DNA of 64,000 nt, taken from positions 592,001-656,000 of the forward strand of contig JACVTC010000107.1 of the NCBI GenBank assembly GCA_016946835.1. Direction: 5' to 3'. The notes beneath the pieces were generated by a model. The model did no database searches, was not told the DNA's origin, and saw nothing but the letters and a program-made list of their open reading frames with translations. Below, piece after piece: positions 22,781 to 34,230 of this stretch. How positions within the stretch are numbered: the stretch's first letter is position 1; every line of letters begins with the position of its first letter. A program made the position numbers and the translations under genes. This DNA comes from Neocallimastix lanati (nom. inval.). Lineage: Eukaryota > Neocallimastigomycota > Neocallimastigomycetes > Neocallimastigales > Neocallimastigaceae.

Positions 22781-24870
22781 GGTTGATTATTGTTATTAAA
22801 GAAATTTTGGTTATTATTAATAGGATCTATGTTATTATGATTAGGATTTGAACTGTTATAACTAGTATTATTATAATTAGTATTAACATTAAAGTTTCCA
22901 TTTGAGTTATAATTATTTACATTATTAGTATTAATATTAGAGTTTCTATTTAAATTACTAATATTATAATTACCATCATAGTTATTATTATTGTTTAGGT
23001 TATGATTTCTGTTTGTATTGCTGTTATTTGTAATGTAGAGATTATTGTTATTAAGTCTTCCAGTAGCTTCCATATCAGCTAATTCTTGATAAGTATAAGG
23101 ACAATCTTGCATCCTATGACCAGGTTGATGACATTTAAAACAATTTAGATTAATATTATTAGACATAAAATTTTGATTTCTTAAATTATTTTTAATTCCG
23201 GATACTTTATTATTGCTAAAGTTATTATTCATGTTGTTAAAATTTGGATTATTGTTATTATAATTATTACTACTATTATAACCATTTCGGAAATGATTTA
23301 TATTTCTGTTATTAATAGAGTTATAATTATTATTATAAGAATTTCGATAATTATTATAATTATTTGAATGATTATAACCATTATTTTTATTATAATTATT
23401 ATAATTATTATAGTTATAATTATTATAATTAGAGCGATAATTATTGTATTCATAATTATTAGGATTGTCATAATTTCTATTATTATAATTATTACTATAA
23501 TTATTTGGAAAAATAGAATTTAGACCTCCATAAGTATTGGTAAACATAACGACATTTCTATTTCTATTGGGCATTTCAGAAGCAGTCTCTGCAAGTTCAG
23601 CTATTTTAAATGCTTCTTCTAAATTAGCTGGTTGAGAAGTTATTACTTCCTTTCTAGCATATGGACGACTTAATAATGAATCCGTGTAATCATTAATAGT
23701 AATAAATGCTTGACTTTCTGGAGTAAGTGATCCGTATAATTTACCATATCTCCAGTTAAAGTCTTTAATTGATTCACCCTTTTGTATTTTGAGTGATTTT
23801 AGGTTAAAGCATTTTTCTTGAGGAGTATAAAGTTTTGATTTAAAAAATAGATTATAAGCCAAAAATTATAATAACACTAAATAACACAAAAATGTTTTAT
23901 AAACAAATAAGTTTTATTATATTTAGATTTTAAAATAATCTTTATTAATTATTAGTGTTATTAACAATAAATCGTTAATAACAATTACATCGATTAAAAT
24001 ACATGAAATTTGGTTAACTATTTATATTTTTATCTTATTACATTTAGAATATATAATTCCTATTGAATTATATTATCTAACTATTTATTTAAAAACAATA
24101 CTAACCTAAACTAATAATAAATAATTAACTATTACTAAATAAAGAGAATTATAATTAATAACTAAAATAAATATAAACAATTTCAATCGAGCTCATTTAT
24201 TATTTATTTATTATTTAAATATTATTAATAAATTCTTATTATATTTTCTATTTAAAATTAATATAAAAGTTGTCATAATTATTTAATATGATTTTAGCAT
24301 AAAATGCCGCAAGTTTCAACATGACTAATTGCATAGTTTCATGTTGTTAATTTATCTTGTAAAAAACCTTAACTCTTATTATTTAAATTAAATTACATAA
24401 AAAGAAATGATTTTCAATTACTAGTTTCACAAGAGAAATTTTTAATTTATTAATATGATTGGGAAGAAGTCGAAGTTTTGTTTAAAATTATTTGCAATAA
24501 TTTTATACACGTGATTTTTAATAGATTTATTTCAATTTTACTTAAATTTATGATTAAATTTAATTAAAATTTATAAAGATATTAATAATATCTTTACAAG
24601 GAGTAATATCTAAAAATTTTTCAATGGCAGTTTTAATATCCGTAATACTTGGATATATGATCATTTCAGCCTCTTCATCTTCTTCTTTAAGATCTTCAAT
24701 TACTCCTTTTAATCGTCCAGGAACACATTCTTTTGCCCAAGCAAACATTTTTCTAGGGTCATCAATATCTGAGAGTTCCATTACCCTATTGAACTCTTCA
24801 GCCCATGATTCTATGTCCCTATCGAAACTACCAAGTCGTGGCAATAATTTAGCTATTTCGCTAATCTTCA

Positions 24871-24871
<1 letters not shown>
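22768..24871 (-). pseudogene. gag: gag of element B, split by a solo LTR
   Basis: The N-terminal part (24871 to about 24599) begins MKISEIAKLLPRLGSFDRDI, a retrotransposon capsid-type helix-rich start. It continues after the inserted LTR X2 as QEKCFNLKSLKIQKGESIKD down to 22768. The insert plus one target duplication is 778 bp (1 mod 3), and the two halves are in one frame when it is discounted, giving about 441 codons. The C-terminal half is Asn/Tyr-rich and holds one zinc knuckle, CFKCHQPGHRMQDC (CX2CX4HX4C), near 23105-23146, which binds RNA. gag forms the virus-like particle and packages RNA. As it stands only about 90 N-terminal residues plus a few from the LTR could be made, so the element should be non-autonomous. 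An open frame starting at 23862 is partly read from LTR sequence and has no ATG there. Confidence 0.85.
23826..24598. mobile_element. LTR-like repeat X copy 2, inserted in gag
   Basis: Plus strand TATAAAGTTTTGATT...ATATCTTTACA, the inverse of copy 1 at 2683-3453. Flanked by perfect 5-bp duplications AGGAG (23821-23825 and 24599-24603). This is the clearest proof of the X borders and of a discrete insertion event after element B was in place. Confidence 0.85.
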
Positions 24872-24902
<31 letters not shown>

Positions 24903-25022
24903 AAGAACAAAAAAGAACACAAAATTGCTTAAATAGAAACGAATATTAAAAAAAATTTTTTTTTTTTTTTTTTTTTTTAGAACAAATTCCAAATGAAGAA
25001 TAGTTTTTAGCGATAGAAAAGG
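24872..25022 (-). promoter_or_regulatory. A-rich leader directly before gag of element B
   Basis: The bases immediately 5' of the gag ATG (24869-24871) are an unbroken run of 26 A on the sense strand (24872-24897). A second long A run occurs at about 24957-24979. The rest, up to 25022, shows no PBS. A similar 19-A run precedes the copia gag at 57458-57476. Confidence 0.6.
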
Positions 25023-25793
25023 TATAAAGTTTTGGTAAAAAAATAGATTATAAATCAACACTTCAATAATAACACTAAAACACAAAATAATAGTTTTAAA
25101 GAACAAGTTTTATTAATTTTTTAAATATTAAAATCTTTATTTATTTTAAAGTGTTATTAACAAGAAATCGTTAATAACAATTACATCGATTAAAATACAT
25201 GAAATTTGATAACTATTTATATTTTTATCTTATTACATTTATAATATATAATTCCTATTGAATTATATTATCTAGCTATTTATTTAAAAACAATACTAAC
25301 CTAAACTAATAATAAATAATTAACTATTACTAAATAAAGAGAATTATAATTAATAACTAAAATAAATATAATCAATTCTAATTGAGTTCATTTATTATTT
25401 ATTTATTATTTAAATATTATTAGTAAATTTATTATATATTTTCTATTTAAAAATAATATAAAAGTTGTCATAATTATTTAATATAAATTTAGCATAAAAT
25501 GCCGTAAGTTTCAACATGACTAATTGCATAGTTTCATGTTGTTAATTTATCTTGTGAAAAACCTTAACTCTTATTATTTAAATTAAATTACATAAAAAGA
25601 AATGATTTTCAAATACTAGTTTCACAAGAGAAATTTTTAATTTATTAGTATGATTGGGAAAAAATCGAAATTATGTTAAAAATATTTTCAATAATTTTAT
25701 ACACGTGATTTCAAATAAATTTATTTTAATTTTACTTAAATTTATGATTAAATTTAATTAAAATTATTTAAAGATATTAATAATATCTTTACA
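25023..25793. mobile_element. LTR-like repeat X copy 3
   Basis: Same orientation as copy 2 and very similar to copy 1, ending ...ATATTAATAATATCTTTACA. Flanks AAAGG and ATTAC do not match, so it is old, rearranged, or half of a former full element. It abuts the truncated 5' side of element B. 25794-25889 holds nothing recognisable. Confidence 0.65.
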
Positions 25794-25889
25794 ATTACTA
25801 TATAGACATATCGACTTAGTGAATATTTTTATTAAAACATATTATTTTATTTAAATTTAAATTATAAATTATATCAAAATCTTAACATT

Positions 25890-26690
25890 ACTAAATTGTA
25901 CTTTCCTATATTCTTCATAACCTAAACCTCATTGTAAATCTAATTTATTTTGATATAAATTAATTTTAACTTGTAAATAATGTAAATAAATTTTAATTAA
26001 TTACTTTATTGTTATATTATTAAATATATGTATATATTAAAATACAATTGTAAATATTAAAATTATACTTTTAAGATACTAAATTATTAAAACTATTAAT
26101 TAAATATTATTATAAAAATTATTATAAAATTATTAAAATTATTAATTAAATATTATTATAAAAATTATTACAAACTATTAATATTATAAAATTATTAAAA
26201 TTATTAAATATTATTATAAAAATTTATTTATTATAACTATTAAATATTATTATAAAATTATTAAGATTATTAATTAAATTTATTATTAAAAATTATTATT
26301 AAAAATTATTACTTATAAAAATTATTATTTAAATATTATCAAAATTATTATTTAAATATTATCAAATTTATTAATTAAATATTATAAAAATTTTATTTTA
26401 TTTTTGAAAATAATTACAAGTATTATTTAAAATAATTAAAGATTATTAAATTTATTATATTAATCTTTAAAAACAATTTATTTAACTTAAAAATATCAAA
26501 GAAAATAGTAAAAACTATTTTCTATATATTTATTTTATAATTATTTTTAATTAAATTATATTTGAATATTATTATATTTATAAAAATTAAAACAAAAATG
26601 AATTATTGATATAAAATTAATTCAATAATTCTATAAAATTACTTAAATTATAAACAAATAATTATACTTTAAATTCATAAAAAAATATAA
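25890..26690 (+). mobile_element. Truncated LTR, family A copy c
   Basis: Reverse complement of about 6965-7730 of the element A LTR (for example CCTAAACCTCATTGTAAATC). It lacks the terminal ~50 bases at the left. At the right it stops inside AATTCATAAAAAAATATAAA, where Y copy 4 begins. Orientation is opposite to element A, hence plus-strand sense. Confidence 0.65.
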
Positions 26691-26999
26691 ATAAGGCTCT
26701 TGAGTTCTCTTTAAGAAATCAAGAGTTATTATTATAAAAATCTAGTTATAATAATAATAATAATTTATATTTTAATCTTTAAATAATTAATAAAATAATT
26801 TCTATTAAAAAATATTTTACAAATTAAATATTATCTATACATTCTTTTATTTCTGTTCTGTGTTATTATTATAATTAAGTTTATAATAAGCTCGACTTAG
26901 GTAAAAAATCATTTAAATATATTATCTCAACTTAATGAATTAGTCGTTAAGTTGAAGTTAATAATCATATTAAGTATAGTACTTAGTATGATTATTACA
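26691..26999. mobile_element. Truncated LTR, family Y copy 4 (inverted)
   Basis: Reverse complement begins TGTAATAATCATACTAAGTA at 26999 and runs to the CTCTTGA...TCAAGAG hairpin also seen in copy 1 at 27296-27324. It is cut off where LTR A-c ends. It faces copy 1 head to head across the two bases GT. The terminal stem AATAATCATATTAAGTA / TACTTAGTATGATTATT (26960-26996) has 16 of 17 pairs. Confidence 0.6.
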
Positions 27000-27001
27000 G
27001 T

Positions 27002-27967
27002 TGTATAATAATTTAATTATAAAATTAATTATAATTAAATTATTAACTACAACTTAATAATAATTAAATAATAATTATTACTAAATTGAGAAAGCAAAAA
27101 AGATAAATACACTTATCTTCTATAAGAAAGAGTTTATTATAACTAATTATAATAAACTAATAACACAGAATTGTCAAGAGAAAGGATTATTTTATTTTAC
27201 TTTATTTTTAAATTTGTTTTATTAAAACTTTATTAAAATAGAAATATAAAATATTTATTAATGTTATTACTATATTATAATTGTTATAATAATAACTCTT
27301 GATTTCTCAAAGAGAATTCAAGAGCCTTATTTATATTTTTTTGAAAAATAAGGTTAAATTAAAAAATGTTTTCTAATCTTAACAAATCTCTTATCTAGGA
27401 AAAGATTAGAGAGAAAAACCTAGATAAGATTTTTGATCGATATTCTATCCATATCGATCATCGTATTAATTTAGTAAAACCAATTACTTCCATAAAGTAA
27501 TTGGAAAAACCTTAATTAACCGATTAGTTAATCTAATGTAATTGATCGAAAATAAAAGAATAAAATAATAAAAAATATTTCGATCATAAAATCATAAATT
27601 TACAAATAAGGAAAATAACATAATAAACATAATAATGATATTAATAAACAAAATACAGAATACATGATTAAAATACATATTAGAATACATAATATACTTG
27701 TTTACAATTTAATTAAATAAATAAACTAAGACTAATAAATTTAATTAAATGTATAATTAAATAAACTATAATTATTTATAAATGTATAAATAATAATTAA
27801 TTAAATAAATTTTGTTGTATTAAATTAATGAATATTTAATATTGAGTTAAATAAATTATTAATAATATTTAAATGAATAAATATTATATAATTAAATAAA
27901 GTTATAATTATAACTTTAACTAAGAAAATATAATTATTTTATTTAAAAATAATTATAGATTCTTACA
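27002..27967. mobile_element. Solo LTR, family Y copy 1
   Basis: TGTATAATAATTTAATT...ATAGATTCTTACA. Related copies are 48285-49549, 58023-58819 and (inverted, partial) 26691-26999. There is a 16-bp perfect stem just inside the left end (27007-27022 / 27029-27044), an 11-bp perfect stem inside the right end, and several internal stems described separately. A TATAAATAAGG motif on the minus strand (about 27326-27336) suggests minus-strand sense, but the transcript strand is not proven. Confidence 0.65.
27372..27460. other. Pseudoknot-like and hairpin structure in LTR Y copy 1
   Basis: Two interleaved stems: TCTAATCTT (27372-27380) with AAGATTAGA (27402-27410), and CTTATCTAGG (27390-27399) with CCTAGATAAG (27419-27428). 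The loops are 9, 2 and 8 nt, an H-type pseudoknot geometry. Then comes a perfect 10-bp hairpin TGATCGATAT-TCTATCC-ATATCGATCA (27434-27460). Copy 3 keeps all three stems with compensatory changes (58412-58498). The function is unknown. Confidence 0.7.
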
Positions 27968-28948
27968 TGTTGATAAAGAATGCCCAAATAATGTTCTTTT
28001 TGTTATTCATTTTAAATGATTCATTTAACCCTTAAACAAATTATTTGATTCTTTATTCTTTTGGAACTTTCTATATTCTAATAAATTAATCTATATTCCT
28101 AATTAGTACAAATTAAATTATACTATTTAAAAAAAAGTATATTTAATATTAATTCCTTATCTATGCTACCTTTATTATTCTTATCTATATTTTATTATTA
28201 TTAAAATCCTTATCAATATTATATAGTTTATTTTATCAATTTTTTTTATAGTTTATCAAAATCTTATCAATATTTCTTTTATTAATATTAAACTTATCAA
28301 TATTAATTATTTCTTTGGAAAATTCCAAATTAAAAAAATTATATTAATGATTACTAATAAAAATTTAACATAAAAGAAAATAGTTATTATTATTATATGT
28401 TTTATTATAAATATTATATTATAAATTTGATGAAATGATTATAAATTTTATATTAACAATTTAAATAATATTATTTTTCTAAACTTAGTAAAATTAAACT
28501 TTAGGATTAAATAAATATTACTAAACCACAGAATTAACTTCTGTAAAATAAAAAAAATGTCTTTTAAAATATATAATTAAGTAGATTAGTAATAAATATT
28601 TAGTAATAGATTAATATATAAGTATTATTTATTATAAGTTAAATAATAATTATTAATAATAAAAAAATAATATAAAATATTTAATAATAATTAATTTTTA
28701 TTATACAAAGAAATGGCTTTATCATTTCTATTATTTTAAGAAAAAAATATAAATGACAGTAAAAAAAATTGTATTTTTTATGTATTGTAATTTTTTAACA
28801 TTGTAATTTTTAAATAAAAACTTAATAAAAGATTTAAAAAAATAAAAATTTATAAGTTATTTTGTTTATTATCTTTCTTGTTTATTTATTTTCTTTATTG
28901 TTTATATTAATACTTATTTTTATTTTTCCCTCTCTCCGAACCTTAACA
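27968..28948. mobile_element. Solo LTR, family O (diverged inverse relative of C)
   Basis: TGTTGATAAAGAATGCC...CTCCGAACCTTAACA. Its reverse complement shares TGTTAAGGTTCGG, the AGAAATG...CATTTCT hairpin and the neighbouring TATAAAT box with LTR C, but is otherwise diverged. It abuts LTR Y-1 with no bases between and LTR M-b with one base (T) between, so no target duplication is visible. Confidence 0.6.
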
Positions 28949-28949
28949 T

Positions 28950-29446
28950 TGTATAAGGTAAGTTTATTATTAACTAAAATAACGAATACTAATTGAATTT
29001 AAAGACTAAGATAACTTAACACCTCTCTATTCGAGTTGTTAATAATAAACACTAAAATTAATTATATTTATAATTATCTATTTTATCACACAAGAGTATA
29101 GCGCAGCACTTTATAACTCTATCTGTTATTAGTTACTGGGCTTACACTGAGTAATTTTTATTTATTTAATAATTATATTTTATTTATTAATATTAATATT
29201 TATGATAACAATTTACGTTAATAGTAACGCTATTGCGTTACAGGTACAAGTTCAATTATTATTTATGCATGTCAATAATTTTATGATTGGTAAATAATTT
29301 AATTTAACTTAGTTTACTAATCACTAAATAAAAATATATTTAACTAAATATTTAACTATATAATTAACTATAAGAATAATAAAATTTAATGTACGAAAAT
29401 AATAAAAGATTTTATTTGATTAGCCGAAATTGCTAATTAACTAACA
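28950..29446 (+). mobile_element. LTR, family M copy b, possibly the 5' LTR of element L
   Basis: TGTATAAGGTAAGTTTATT... to about TTAACTAACA. Matches the inverse of 12780-13266. Inverted arms GTTTATTATTAAC (28962-28974) and GTTAATAATAAAC (29038-29050) are perfect and also present in copy a. It lies just upstream of, and co-oriented with, the decayed pol of element L. No PBS is obvious, and the right border is uncertain by some tens of bases. Confidence 0.55.
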
Positions 29447-29513
29447 CTCCTGCAACCCGTAGAATGGATATAGATAACTCATTGACTAAAGTAACTACGG
29501 AATCTATAACGAA

Positions 29514-32500
29514 TTGCATCTTTCAATCATAGCTCAACCTAGGATTGACAAGGCAAAGAAAGACTCAAAAAATGAACGAAGAACAGAAATTACCAATTCA
29601 CTTCAGGAAGACAGAGCTACGATAAATGAGGGAGACCCAATGATCATCAATAAAGAAGATGAAGAGATGGTTGAGGAAATGGGAAAGGAAGGAATAAAAG
29701 CGACATCTTTATTGAGAAATAAAGAGAAACACATAAACTTGATAAATAAGGAAACTAATTATAAAATTAAAGAAGATTTAAATAATACATTACCTAATAT
29801 CTCCATCGCCCAATTATTAGATATTAGCCCAAAAGTGAGAGAAGAACTCGTTAAACAACTGAAATTTAGTAAGAATGAACCCTCCGTTAATCTAGTACAC
29901 CATGGAAAAATAACCATATCTAAATGCAAAATATATGATGTACCATCCAAGGTATACTTAGATTATGGAGCAGGTCTTAATTTAATCTCAAAATCCTATT
30001 TGGAAAAGCTACCTATGAAACCAAAACCTGTCGGAATATCTACTAGCTCCATAGTTCAAGTATTATCTGATGTAGGTGAAACTCCATGATTGATTTATAA
30101 ATTTCCCCTTACTATTGGAAATATTACCATAGAAGCCGAAATTAGACTAGTCGAAAAGGATGATTTATTATTTGATATTATTATATGTTTTGAAACAATA
30201 ATTGAAAACAATCTATTTATGAACCATGTAGAGTCAACCCTAAATTGGAAACAACCAAAATTAAGGAATTATTTAAAGAAATTAAGGAAAAATATAATTT
30301 ATGGGATGTTATCGAATAGCTTGATGAATTAGATAGATCAGATGAACCGCCAGATTTAAAACAGTATGAAATAGCAAATTTGCTTTTAACTACTAAAACA
30401 GCCTAAAACAAGAAAGAAGCATCACGGAAATAACTCTCTTGTACTCAATACTGAAGACAATGATAATGAAATCACGATATTTAATTTTACAAGTGAGGAG
30501 GAGAGAAAATCAACATTAGAGAGGATCTATAAAGAGAGGATTGGTATTACCGATAAAGAATTCATCTCCAAAATAAAAGAAACTTCTCAACTCCTATGAT
30601 GAAATAATTGCGTTAAGTACGGATGACCTTTCTAAAACCAATCTTTTACCTCATTCAATCCAATTGAGAAAGGATAGTCATCCTATTAAACAACGCTCAT
30701 ATCGGCTTTCTAAGTCTAAAGCTGATATATTAAAGCAAGAATTAGTTAAGCTAATTAATAAAAGACTCATTGTTCCGTCCCATTCTTCATGGTCTTCTCC
30801 TATTATTCTTATTCCTAAGAAGAACGGGAAATGGCGTCTCTGTGTGGACTACAGGAAGCTAAATGAACTAACAATCAAGGACTCTTACGCATTTCCGTAT
30901 ATTGAAGTAACTTTATTCTCTGTTGGAGGAGATATTAAGTCTATTTCAACTATCGATCTATTTTCTAGGTATCACCAAATACCCATGAAAGACGAAGATA
31001 TTGAGAAAACAAGTTTTACCACTATGTTTGGTAACTTTAATTTTGTAGTAATGCCCTTTGGACTTACCAACGCGCCTGCAACTTTCCAAATGGAAATGAA
31101 TAGGATATTTTTCCCATTAATTGGAAAATGTATGTTCGTGTATTTAGACGATTTAGTTATATTCTCCAAAAGCGAAGAAGACCATTTAGAGCATCTTAAG
31201 GCTGTGTTCCAAATAATTAAGGAAAATAGATTGAAAATCAATATCGAAAAGTGCCACTTCTTCATGAAAGAAGTAGAAGTTCTAGGTCACTTGTTAACTA
31301 CCAAAGGGATAAAGCTAGTACCTTCGAAAATTGAAACTATAAGACATTGAGAAAAACCTAAAAATATTTCGGAGCTTAGATCTTTTCTAGATACGGTAGG
31401 ATATTATCGTAAATTCATACCAAATTTCGCTAGAGTTGTTCAATCATTATATAAATTGTTGCGTAAAAATGAAGAATTTAGTTGGAACCAAGAATGCCAG
31501 GGAATTTTTAATAACATAAAGGAGTTCCTAATTCAAGATCCATTACTAAAATTCTAAAATTTCCGGATTTCAGTAAAGAATTTATAATTAGGACTGACGC
31601 ATCATACGAAGATTTAGGTGGGGTCTTACTACAAAAGTATGATGGTAAAGAATTTCCGATTCATTATGTTAGCCGAACATTACAGAAAGAAGAGAAGAAC
31701 TATCCTATTACTAAATTGGAAGGAGAAGCAGCTTTCTTTTCTGTTACTAAGTTCAAATCATATATAACGGGAAATGATTTTGAAACGATACTCTATACCG
31801 ATCATAAACCTCTTGTGGGAATGTTCAAGAACAAAGAGCCAACTGATAAGCAACTAGCTAATTGGGTGTTGGAATTTAGTATGTTAAAGGTCGTAGTTAA
31901 ATACGAAGAAGGTAAGAAGAATGTACTTGCTGACGCCTTATCAAGACTCGCACCTTTGAAACAAACCGAAGAACCAATTCAAGTATCTAGTATCACACCT
32001 CTTATAGACAAGTTTATTAATACCAAAAAAGAAGGTGAAGATTATTACAATGACGGTACTAGCTTAAGAAAAGTCATTACCAATAAACAACAACAACTGG
32101 AGTTAATAAAAAAGGCACATAATGTAGGTCATGAAGGATCATTTAAGACCTACAATCGATTAAAGAGAGATTTCTACTGGCCAAACATGACAAGAGATGT
32201 TAATCATTATGTTAAAATCTGTCATAAATGTCAACTATTTCGCTCAAAACCGTACCCCAAATATGAAGAAGACATTGCGATCCCTTTTGAGGCTCCATTT
32301 GTTAGAGTAGGATTAGACTTAATTGGACCCTTAAAAACGACTCGAAGAAATAATTCCTTTATTGTAGTACTCATTGATTACTTTACTACGTGGGTAGAAG
32401 CTAAACCACTTAGTAGGATCGAATCTAGTGATATAATTGAGTTTTTAACCGACGTTTTTAGTCAACATGGGATTCCCGAAATATTAATTACTGACAATGG

Positions 32501-33128
32501 CCCACAATTCGTATCCAGTCAAACTAAAGGATTCTTAGATATCTATAATATTTATATTCATCCTGCAACCACGTATCATCCCGAAACCAATGGTAAGGTT
32601 GAAAATAGAAATAAGGAGATAGGTAAGTATTTGAGATTATTAAGTCAAGAAGAAAAGGATTGGGATAAACTACTTCCTGCTGCACTTTGGGCTCTACGTA
32701 CAGCTAAAAATGAGAAAACAGGGTTTTCTAGTTTCGAGTTATTGTATGGACGAAGAGATAGGCAACCGTTTGAACTATCGGTGAATATCGACCGGAAATT
32801 GCCTAATGAAACAAAGGAAGAATTTTTAATACGAAAATTTACTAGACATAGGAAATGGGTGCAAGAAGCTGTACAGAATATTGAGAACACGAATGCTTTG
32901 TTGCGTGACCGAAGAAAACAAGTTAAATGTATGAAGAAAAATTATAATAAAGGTGAATTAGTATTAGTGCGTTATTTAAATAGGAGGAAGTTAGACTCAT
33001 TCTTTTTAGGTCCGTTAAAAATTGTAAAAACAGAATTTAATACCGTAGTCTTAAATGACCCTGAAACCGAAGGACTATATTTTTTAAATAATTCTTTTTT
33101 GTGTACTGGAGGACATATAAATAAATGA
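29514..33128 (+). pseudogene. Decayed Ty3/gypsy pol of element L
   Basis: Protease to integrase of a gypsy pol with several lesions and no gag upstream. 29514-30089 covers a charged N-terminal segment and the protease, with LDYGAG at the catalytic position (D retained, the usual T/S replaced by Y). A TGA at 30087-30089 interrupts this frame, which continues to 30332. 30333-30663 is scrambled. 30664-31350 holds RT, with KKNGKWRLCVDYRK and YLDD. A TGA at 31348-31350 replaces a codon, and the frame then reads SELRSFLDTVGYYRKF until a frameshift near 31550. From there RTDASYED, TDHKPL, ADALSRL, the integrase zinc finger (HNVGHEG...CHKCQ), TDNGPQFVSS and HPETNGKVEN run to about 33070. The last ~20 residues are unrelated to the usual end, so the 3' end and 3' LTR are lost. 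Dispersed damage means it is older than B and P. Confidence 0.88.
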
Positions 33129-33310
33129 ATAAATAAATAAATAAATGAATGAATAAATATATAGTTAAATAAATTTTTAAATAAATAAATTAATAAATAG
33201 TAAATAAATAAATATTATATAATTTTATATCACTTTTGAATAAGTTTATTATCTATTAATACAATATATTATTATACATCCATCAATTTTAAAAAGTCCT
33301 GTACCATTTT

Positions 33311-34230
33311 TGGTAAAGAACGAATATATAATGGATTATTAATTAGAATTTCAACTTACTTGTTAAGTAAGTACTTAGATTAAAGGGTAAACTTGGTTGG
33401 AAGCCTTTAATCTAATAACCTTATGAATATTATTTTATTTTATAAATTTATTTATTCAAATTATAAGAATGTTATTTTGTTATTAAGCTTTTAATTAACT
33501 ATATTTTATTTAATATGTTTTATTATAAAGTTATCAGAATATTTTGTAAATAATAATCTTCCAAGATTTAAAAAGAATATTTTTTAGTTCTTTTATATTT
33601 TTGAAAAACAATATAAAATATTTAATAATATATTTTAATAAATACTAATTTAAAGATAACAATATAAAATATAATTTTAATATATAAAATAATAAAATAA
33701 TATATATATAATATAAGATAATAAAAATATATAAAATAATATAATTAATAAAAAACAATTTTTATAAATAATATTCAACTATATTAATTAATATAAAAAA
33801 GGGATAATATTAATTAATATGTAATACAATATTAATTAGGTTATGAACGGTACAAGGATTTAAGGAGTACAAATTATATTTTTAATTAAATTATTATTTT
33901 TGTAATATTGAATATAAATTAATTTGTATTATATCCTTGACATTACTTTAGAATCCATTATATTATTCTTTATTTAATATTACTTTACTATATTTTCTAT
34001 ACTAAAATATTTTATAAATAAAATTTTTTTCATATTTTTATTAAAAGTTACTAAAATATTATCAATAATTCTATATTTTTATTATTAATATCAATATCTA
34101 TAATTTAACCTTAAATTTTATTATTTTATTAAAGTGTTTATTATCAATTAATATTGATAATAAAAATATAATCTTAATAAAAATACAATATTAATATATT
34201 GTATTTTTATTTTCAAATATATTATTATAT
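33311..34230. mobile_element. LTR, family F copy b, interrupted and decayed
   Basis: Inverse of the copy at 60531-61366. 33311-33360 (TGGTAAAGAACGAATATATA...) continues at 33948 (TTTAGAATCCATTATATTA...) after removal of LTR N, then drifts out of similarity near 34230. The far end (expected CGAACCATAACA) is absent. 33129-33310 to its left is AAATAAATGAATGAAT simple repeat and AT-rich filler. Confidence 0.65.
33361..33942. mobile_element. Solo LTR, family N, nested in LTR F
   Basis: TGTTAAGTAAGTACTTAG...ATATCCTTGACA, 582 bp, with perfect 5-bp duplications TTACT (33356-33360 and 33943-33947). It has a perfect 12-bp hairpin near its left end: TTAGATTAAAGG (33375-33386) with CCTTTAATCTAA (33404-33415). 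The insertion point lies in the loop of the terminal hairpin of the host LTR F. Confidence 0.8.

Larger units (their letters stand above)
13268..25022 (-). mobile_element. Ty3/gypsy element B (intact pol, interrupted gag, 5' LTR not found)
   Basis: Minus-strand order: leader (25022-24872), gag (24871-22768, split by LTR X2), -1 frameshift signal, pol (to 17234), polypurine tract, 3' LTR (17221-13268). No LTR2 copy or PBS lies upstream of gag; repeat X3 begins at 25023 instead. The element is therefore 5'-truncated, or has been rearranged there. The long undamaged pol suggests a fairly recent origin. Confidence 0.8.

Noticed and set aside
24957-25106. 81-residue minus-strand frame across the X3/leader border
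   Set aside because: It reads through two A/T homopolymer runs and LTR sequence, giving poly-Lys stretches. No start context or motif.
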